From: an uncultured Collinsella sp.
Lineage (GTDB): Bacteria > Actinomycetota > Coriobacteriia > Coriobacteriales > Coriobacteriaceae
NCBI GenBank assembly: GCA_958412345.1
Contig: CATYSO010000017.1
Span: 1-54,243 of the forward strand
Direction of reading: 5' to 3'
Length of the DNA: 54,243 bases
The position numbers were made by a program, and so were the translations under genes. This document shows, piece by piece, positions 48,887 to 54,243 of the stretch. Within the stretch, counting starts at the first letter, position 1, and each line of letters begins with the position of its first letter. A model generated the notes under the pieces. It was given only the letters and a program-made list of their open reading frames with translations, was not told the origin of the DNA and did no database searches.

Positions 48887-49930
48887 TTACTCGAAATATT
48901 GAAACTTATTCGTTGAAAACGCGAATGTTACGACAAAGCCTTCGCCGGAATCGGATGCCGCGGTGACGTCGATGCCCATCTTGGAGCACAGGCGTGCCAC
49001 CAGGTAGAGGCCGATGCCCGTTGCGCGCTTGGTGGTGCGGCCGTTGTCGCCGGTAAAGCCCTTCTCGAACACGCGTGGCAGGTCTGCCGCACTCACGCCG
49101 CAGCCGTTATCGGCAACAGTGAGCTCAATGTGCTCACTCGCCAGTCCCTCGTCCAGCAACGCACCCGAAAACACGATCTTCGCGCCGTCCTCGCGCGCGT
49201 ATTTAATGCTGTTCTGGATGAGTTGCCCCAAGATAAACTCGAGCCACTTCTCGTCGGTAAAGACCTCAAAGTCGAGGTTCTCGCACACCGGCGCCACGTG
49301 CGCCGCAATGAGCTCGCGCGCGTTGGCTTTAATCGCACCCGTCACCAGGGCCTTGAGGTTCCAACGTCGAATCAGGTAATCGCGCTCCACAACCTCCGAG
49401 CGCGCATAGTAGAGCGCCTGGTCGATATAGCGCTCCACGCGGGCAAGCTCGCGACCGAGGTCATCTACGCGCGACAGGTCGTCTGCGCCGCCATCCAGGT
49501 TTTCCAAAATTAGATGGGCCGCTGCCAGAGGCAACTTGGCCTCGTGGACCCAGCTCTCGATATAATCGCGATAGTCATCGGTCTGACGCCGGCCTTCGGC
49601 AACCTCGTCGCAAGCGGCTTTGCCCACCCGGCGCAAGACCTCGTACTCGAGCTCGCCCTCGGCATACGTCGGGCACTGGACCATCTCCTGCACCCATGCG
49701 GGACTTTCCAGCTCCTCGGCCGCGCGCTCCAGCTGATGCAGAAAACGACGACGGCGCGCATACTCGATCACAATGCCGAGCATGCCAAAGACAAAGGACA
49801 CGCAGATCGCCACGACCACGATAGAAACGGAAGCGCCAGCGACCGTCAGCACAAAACAGCTCAGCAGCACGCCGCACGTCCACACGGCGACGGGAAGCAG
49901 CGCATCTTTAAAAAACTTGGCAAACGACAT
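48887..49930 (-). CDS. sensor histidine kinase, short-sensor (BceS-like) type
   Basis: The 347-residue protein has two N-terminal membrane helices with almost no loop between them (about 12-32 and 36-55), typical of intramembrane-sensing kinases. The phospho-His lies in ESWVHEAKLPLAAAHL near 128. The catalytic domain has the N-box LIQNSIKYAR near 238, the G1 box VADNGCGVS and the G2 region TGIGLYLVARLCSKMG. BceS-type kinases usually work with an ABC transporter against peptide antibiotics; none is in the window. It follows the response regulator by 9 bases. Confidence 0.9.
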   Translation of the reverse strand: MSFAKFFKDALLPVAVWTCGVLLSCFVLTVAGASVSIVVVAICVSFVFGMLGIVIEYARRRRFLHQLERAAEELESPAWVQEMVQCPTYAEGELEYEVLRRVGKAACDEVAEGRRQTDDYRDYIESWVHEAKLPLAAAHLILENLDGGADDLSRVDDLGRELARVERYIDQALYYARSEVVERDYLIRRWNLKALVTGAIKANARELIAAHVAPVCENLDFEVFTDEKWLEFILGQLIQNSIKYAREDGAKIVFSGALLDEGLASEHIELTVADNGCGVSAADLPRVFEKGFTGDNGRTTKRATGIGLYLVARLCSKMGIDVTAASDSGEGFVVTFAFSTNKFQYFE

Positions 49931-49939
49931 GACCGGCCC

Positions 49940-50611
49940 CTAGACCGAATAGCCCTGGCCGCGGTGCGTGGTCAGATATCCCTTGATGCCGATTTTTTCG
50001 AGCGTAGTACGCAGGCGGTTGATGTTGACGGTGAGCGTATTGTCGTCCACGAAGGCATCGGAGTCCCACAGGTCCTGCATGATGGCCGAGCGCGAGACGA
50101 TCTTGCCCGCGCGACCCAAGAGCAGCGAGAGAATACGCAGCTCGTTTTTGGTGAGCTCGGTACTGTCGCCGGATGCCGTATTGGTGACCATGGAGCGAGC
50201 GAGGTCGAGCTCCAGTCCCTTGTGGACGAGCGTGCTGCGCTCACCGGCAGCCATGGTGCGGCGCAGCAGGGCATTGATGCGCGCCACGAGCACACGGGCG
50301 CTATAGGGCTTGGGCACAAAGTCGTCCGCGCCGAGCGTCATGGCCATGACCTCGTCAATCTCGGTCGTGCGCGACGTGAGAACGATAATGGGGACCTCGG
50401 ATTCGCGACGAACCTCATGGCAGATGTGCTGGCCGTCTTTGACGGGAAGCGTCAGGTCGAGCAGTACCAAGTCGGGTGCAGCGGCCAGGATGTCACGCGA
50501 GACATGCTCGAACGATTCGCAGGCCTCAACCTCAAAACCGGCACGGGCAAGGATATCGGCAAGCTCGCGACGAATGGGCTCGTCGTCCTCAACGACATAA
50601 ATCAGCGGCAT
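49940..50611 (-). CDS. OmpR-family response regulator
   Basis: The 223-residue protein has a receiver domain (1-115) with acidic pocket VEDDEP, phospho-Asp in LVLLDLTLP near 51 and the conserved Lys in FVPKPYSARVL near 101, and a winged-helix DNA-binding domain (125-223, LTKNELRILSLLLGR ... VNINRLRTTLEKIGIKGYLTTHRGQGYSV). It is the first gene of the operon with the histidine kinase. The start MPLIYVVEDD gives normal family length. Confidence 0.94.
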   Translation of the reverse strand: MPLIYVVEDDEPIRRELADILARAGFEVEACESFEHVSRDILAAAPDLVLLDLTLPVKDGQHICHEVRRESEVPIIVLTSRTTEIDEVMAMTLGADDFVPKPYSARVLVARINALLRRTMAAGERSTLVHKGLELDLARSMVTNTASGDSTELTKNELRILSLLLGRAGKIVSRSAIMQDLWDSDAFVDDNTLTVNINRLRTTLEKIGIKGYLTTHRGQGYSV

Positions 50612-50790
50612 GGGTTCCGCTCCCCTCTTGGTTGTCTTGCCACCATTATGGCTGCGAAACTGCAGGTGTGCACCGCGCGCGGTGCCAAGGTGACAGAACT
50701 GTTCGCGAGCGGGGGCATTTTGTCCGCCTCGCACTCGCAGCGGTGGCGGGGACCAAAATGATTCTTTAATCCCCGTCCCAGAAAAATCAC

Positions 50791-51498
50791 TTAGCGGCGG
50801 GCACGGAGCTTTTCGTAGCCGTCGGCGAAGAAGGCGACCGTCGCGGCGTCGGCCTCGGCGGCGTCCGCCTCGGTTGCGGGGACCACGCCGTGCTCGTCGC
50901 TCACCAGGAACAGCGCACCCTTAAGCTGCGCGGGAATGTCTACGCGCGTGACCGGGATGCCCTTGGTCTGGGCCAGCTGCTCGATGAGCGTCGCCGTGCC
51001 GCACAGGCACTCGTCCGCCGGCGCCACAAAGGCAAGCTCGCCGTTGTTGACGGCGGCGAGCAGCTCGGGCGCCACGCCGGTCTTGTCGGCCTCGGAGCGG
51101 GCCTCGGCGGAGCGGGCACGCAGTGCCTTGGCCGACGTATCGGCGAGCGGCTCGTACTCCCCCACCGTCATGGCGGCGTTGCCGTTGATGTCGATCACCA
51201 GCATGAGCACGCCGTCGCGTGCGGTGTAATCGCCCTCGGCAAGTGACCACTCAACGTGCTGTTTGGCCCAGCTGAGCATGTTATGGGTAAGCGGCTCGCC
51301 CTGCACCAGGCGCTCGGACAGTGCGCGGATGTGGCGGTTGAGCATGGGCACCTTTTTGTTGGACATGCGCCAACGGCAGACAAGCGCGGGCTTGTCGAGC
51401 GTAAACTTCTCGACCGCCTCCTGATTGGCGCAAAAGTCCTCGTACGCACGCTGATCCTCGGCATTGCCAAACAGCTCGGCATCATCAATCTGGGGCAT
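50791..51498 (-). CDS. protein of unknown function
   Basis: The 235-residue acidic protein (MPQIDDAELFGNAEDQRAYEDF...) has no signal peptide or membrane helix. A segment DGVLMLVIDINGNAAMTVGEYEPL near 92-115 looks like a beta strand pair. I recognise no family. AAAGG lies 7 bases before the ATG at 51498. It stands between the two-component system and purH, with its own promoter probably in the 105 bases downstream of purH. Confidence 0.65.
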   Translation of the reverse strand: MPQIDDAELFGNAEDQRAYEDFCANQEAVEKFTLDKPALVCRWRMSNKKVPMLNRHIRALSERLVQGEPLTHNMLSWAKQHVEWSLAEGDYTARDGVLMLVIDINGNAAMTVGEYEPLADTSAKALRARSAEARSEADKTGVAPELLAAVNNGELAFVAPADECLCGTATLIEQLAQTKGIPVTRVDIPAQLKGALFLVSDEHGVVPATEADAAEADAATVAFFADGYEKLRARR

Positions 51499-51538
51499 GG
51501 TCATACCTTTCGTGTTAGTCATTCCGTCCTCTTATACC

Positions 51539-51574
51539 AAAAAGACGGCCCTCCAAACGGAGCGACCGTCTTTT
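51539..51574 (-). terminator. terminator of purH
   Basis: AAAAAGACGG and CCGTCTTTT with an inner CTCC/GGAG form the stem; TTTTT follows on the minus strand. It lies 30 bases after the purH stop. Confidence 0.9.
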
Positions 51575-51603
51575 GCAGAGATTATTTTGTCCCAGGGCGA
51601 AAC

Positions 51604-53211
51604 TTAGTGCCTAAAATGCCTGGCGCCTGTAAACACCATAGCAATATTGTGCTCGTTGCAGGCCTGGATGCTCTCGTCGTCGCGCTTGGAGCCGCCGGGC
51701 TGGATGATGCAGGTCACGCCGTGCGCAGCAAGCACGTCGACGTTGTCGCGGAACGGGAAGAACGCGTCGCTTGCACAGGCAAAGCCACCCTTCTCCACGC
51801 CCTCACGCTCGCAGAAGTCCTCGGCGCGCTCGCAGGCAAGCAGCGCAGAGTCAACGCGGTTGGGCTGACCGGGGCCCATGCCAATGCCGGCCTTGCCCTT
51901 GGAGACCAGGATGGCGTTGGACTTGACGCCCTTGCAGACCTTCCAGGCAAACTCGAGCTCGGCCATCTCGGCATCGGTGGGCTTGCGATCGGTGGGGAAC
52001 GTAAAGGTCGCGGGGTCCTCGGTCACGTGGTCGACCTCCTGCACCAGCATGCCGCCGTCGACGGAGCGCAGCTCCACCTGGGCGCCGTGGTCCACGCCGC
52101 CGGTAGCCAGCACGCGCAGGTTGGGGCGCTTGGCCATGCGCTCGAGCGCCTCGGCAGTGTAGCTCGGGGCGATGATAACCTCGACGAACTGCTTGTTCTG
52201 ATCGGCAAAGTGCTCAACCAGCTCATAGGGAACCTCGCGGTTGCAGGCGATGATGCCGCCAAAGGCACTCTTGGGATCGCAGGCAAAGGCGCGGTCGTAG
52301 GCGGCCGTGATGTCCTCGGCAACGGCGGAACCGCAGGGGTTCTGATGCTTGAGGACCACACAGGCCGGCTCGTCGAACTCGCGGACCAGGTTCCAAGCGG
52401 CGTCGGCATCCAGATAGTTGTTGTAGCTGAGCGGCTTGCCCTGGATCTGCTCGGAGCCAACGAGCGGGAACTGCGAGCTCGCGGTGTTCTCGCAGCCCTC
52501 GGCAAAGCGATAGACCGTAGCCTTCTGCTGCGGGTTCTCGCCATAGCGCAGGTCGTCGACCTTCTCCAGCGAGATCTCGAGCTTGGCAGAGGTGTCCGCC
52601 ACGTCGCTTGCCTGGGCGGCAAGCCAACGGGAGATAGCCGTGTCGTAGGCGGCGGTGGTCTGGTAGACCTTCACCTGCAGGCGACGACGGGTGGAAAGCG
52701 TGGTGCAGCCACCGGTCTCGTGCATCTCGGCCAGGACGGCGTCGTAGTCGGCTGGGTCGGAGATGACGGTAACGCTCGCGGCGTTCTTGGCGGCAGAGCG
52801 CAGCATGGAGGGGCCACCGATGTCGATGTGCTCGATGGCATCCGCAAAGGTGACCTCGGGGTTGGCAACGGTCTTCTCGAACTCGTACAGGTTGACGACG
52901 ACCAGGTCGATCAGCTTAATGCCGTGCTGAGCGGCCTCCTGCATGTGCTGCTCGGAATCGCGGCGGGCCAACAGCGCGCCGTGAACCTTAGGGTGCAGGG
53001 TCTTAACGCGGCCGTCCATCATCTCGGGATAGCCCGTGAACTCCTCGATGGGGGTTACGGGAACGCCCGCGTCCTCGATAGCACGAGCCGTGCCGCCCGT
53101 AGAGATGATCTCGACGCCAAAGTCATCGACCAGCGTCCGTGCGAAATCGACGACGCCCGTCTTATCGGTAACCGAGATCAACGCGCGTGCGATCTTCACA
53201 TCAGATCCCAT
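51604..53211 (-). CDS. purH: bifunctional AICAR formyltransferase / IMP cyclohydrolase
   Basis: The 535-residue enzyme has the N-terminal cyclohydrolase domain (MGS-like: ALISVTDKTGVVDFA near 10, STGGTARAIEDAG near 37, MMDGRVKTLHPKVHGALLARRD near 65) and the C-terminal formyltransferase domain (LRYGENPQQKATVYR near 220, QGKPLSYNNYLDADAAW near 258, KHQNPCGSA near 285, and an end DNVDVLAAHGVTCIIQPGGSKRD near 500). It carries out the last two steps of IMP synthesis. AGGAGG lies 6 bases before the ATG. A single gene with its own terminator. Confidence 0.96.
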   Translation of the reverse strand: MGSDVKIARALISVTDKTGVVDFARTLVDDFGVEIISTGGTARAIEDAGVPVTPIEEFTGYPEMMDGRVKTLHPKVHGALLARRDSEQHMQEAAQHGIKLIDLVVVNLYEFEKTVANPEVTFADAIEHIDIGGPSMLRSAAKNAASVTVISDPADYDAVLAEMHETGGCTTLSTRRRLQVKVYQTTAAYDTAISRWLAAQASDVADTSAKLEISLEKVDDLRYGENPQQKATVYRFAEGCENTASSQFPLVGSEQIQGKPLSYNNYLDADAAWNLVREFDEPACVVLKHQNPCGSAVAEDITAAYDRAFACDPKSAFGGIIACNREVPYELVEHFADQNKQFVEVIIAPSYTAEALERMAKRPNLRVLATGGVDHGAQVELRSVDGGMLVQEVDHVTEDPATFTFPTDRKPTDAEMAELEFAWKVCKGVKSNAILVSKGKAGIGMGPGQPNRVDSALLACERAEDFCEREGVEKGGFACASDAFFPFRDNVDVLAAHGVTCIIQPGGSKRDDESIQACNEHNIAMVFTGARHFRH

Positions 53212-53488
53212 GCAGTCCTCCTGTCTGGTACGCCGCCGTGCTCTGTGAGTCGGTGATACGTCGATCTGCAGCGCTCGCGCAGCGGCATTGAAAATACTGA
53301 TTCAATGTAGCGCATCGAGCGCATCGATGCACCCCGCAACGGGCGCATGTGCAGAAAAAGTTTGCGAGCAGAGGGGATGGGCACGGCACCGGGCACGGTG
53401 AGTTCATGGAACACAGGGGCACCATAATTAGATGCCAATGGCGTGGTAGAACTGTGCTCGATATGCATCCGCAAAAGAAAGAGGCACC

Positions 53489-54130
53489 ATGGTCTCGCGG
53501 GTTCTCTACCGACCGTTTGATACCGAAGACTTCGACGCCATCGCGCTGATTCTGCAGCAGCTTTGGCATAACAATTCGGATAACGATGAGTACAACCGCC
53601 TTGAGGCCGCGTGCGACCTCGCCTACTGCCTTTCGTCCTCGACGTTTTCGCAGGTTGCGGTGATTGACGGCGAGGCGCGTGGCATTGCGCTCGCGCGCGC
53701 GGGACAGAGCTCCGGCGCCACCGTTAAGGAACATTGGATGGATACCGAACGCGCTCTGCTATCGCAAATGCGCGAGCTGGAGCCCGATGCCTGCGCCGAG
53801 TATCTCTCGTTTGTGCGCGCAACCATCCGAACCAACAACCGCCTGCTCGAAAGCAGCCCGTTGCCCCACGACAACGAGGTCACGCTGCTTGCCGTGGATC
53901 GCGACGTCCATGGCCTGGGTGTAGGCTCAGTGTTGCTCGATGCCGCGGTCTCGTACCTGTCCTCGCGCGGGGCGACAAGGGCGCACCTGTACACCGACTC
54001 CAACTGCTCGTGGAAGTTCTACGAGCTGCACGGCTTTAAGCGCACGGCCACGCACCGCGCCAACCGCGAAGAGCGCCGTCACGACATGCCGCGTGAAAGC
54101 TTTCTCTACGAACTCGACCTAACAGCCTAG
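53489..54130 (+). CDS. GNAT-family N-acetyltransferase
   Basis: The 213-residue protein has the GNAT fold: the acetyl-CoA loop LLAVDRDVHGLGVGSVLLDAAVSYL near 131-155 with a [RQ]-x-x-G-x-[GA]-like HGLGVGS, and FYELHGFKRTATH near 177-189. The N-terminal half has a long helical insertion. The substrate is unknown. AGAGG lies 5 bases before the ATG. Confidence 0.85.
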   Translation: MVSRVLYRPFDTEDFDAIALILQQLWHNNSDNDEYNRLEAACDLAYCLSSSTFSQVAVIDGEARGIALARAGQSSGATVKEHWMDTERALLSQMRELEPDACAEYLSFVRATIRTNNRLLESSPLPHDNEVTLLAVDRDVHGLGVGSVLLDAAVSYLSSRGATRAHLYTDSNCSWKFYELHGFKRTATHRANREERRHDMPRESFLYELDLTA

Positions 54131-54145
54131 CCCAAGCAGCCACAC

Positions 54146-54210
54146 CTAGTCATTTAAGTCTGTCCCCAATGACTGATCCCCAACAACTAGTCATTTGAAC
54201 TGCATCCCAT
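54146..54210. repeat. REP-like repeat at the right edge
   Basis: CTAGTCATTTAAGTCTGTCC followed by CCAATGACT, then a second ACTAGTCATTTGAA. The pieces match the palindrome at 27975-28030 (ACTAGTCATT, GGGGAC, ATGACTA). It may continue beyond the window. Confidence 0.55.
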
Positions 54211-54243
54211 TTCTTGGACTTTGAAATTAAGGTTCGAGAAAAG

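Overview
The window looks like a chromosomal stretch of a Coriobacteriia actinobacterium, most probably Collinsella or a close relative. This is inferred from the roughly 60% GC core, the house-keeping gene set, long-form HPF, an archaeal-type topoisomerase I, a mannose-family PTS for amino sugars, and many short intergenic palindromes. No species call can be proven without a search. Most genes lie on the minus strand.

Positions 1-11.2 kb hold an amino-sugar (probably N-acetylgalactosamine) utilisation region. It contains a five-gene operon for a mannose-family PTS (EIIA, a YajC-like protein, EIIB, EIIC, EIID). Downstream are a GntR/UTRA repressor, an AgaS-type SIS deaminase/isomerase, NagA deacetylase, an aldose-1-epimerase-like protein, a hexose-phosphate kinase (tagatose-6-phosphate kinase type) and a YhcH protein. 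The proposed route is import as GalNAc-6-P, deacetylation (NagA), deamination/isomerisation (AgaS) to tagatose-6-P, then phosphorylation. No tagatose-bisphosphate aldolase is in the window. Matching palindromes before agaS and before the PTS operon are the likely GntR operators. The same region carries a second EIIB-like gene whose catalytic His is Tyr, and a 45-codon remnant of a second nagA. Both suggest an older duplicated cluster. A tRNA-Thr lies between them.

Positions 11.8-21 kb hold a DUF2975-like membrane protein with an Xre regulator, a SurA-like membrane protein, and a tight four-gene operon (dehydrogenase with a His/Cys-rich tail, small membrane protein, HEAT-like protein, isocitrate dehydrogenase). 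DegV, HPF and a solute-binding lipoprotein follow; the lipoprotein frame is interrupted by an in-frame amber codon.

Positions 21-35.4 kb hold a predicted nuclease-like protein, comF, the psp1-holB-tmk cluster, a zinc-ribbon membrane protein, topoisomerase I, hypB-hypA, tatC-tatA, a STAS protein, an aspartate-aminotransferase-like enzyme and a small conserved-looking protein.

Positions 35.8-54.2 kb hold nhaA, ppaC, a ROK glucokinase, a GntR regulator with manA, a low-GC two-gene AbiE-like module, pcrA, uppP, a universal stress protein, a two-component system, an unknown protein, purH and a GNAT acetyltransferase.

The most unusual material is intergenic. (i) Two ~215-230 bp elements with imperfect inverted ends carry a GAGTACTG motif. 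(ii) Very long hairpins have arms that differ between copies but pair perfectly or nearly so, and two of them share a conserved core. (iii) The AbiE-like module is bracketed by near-identical terminator repeats and by two of those long hairpins. (iv) A family of palindromes carries or abuts a GGGAC motif. No CRISPR array, integrase, complete insertion sequence, rRNA or prophage was seen.
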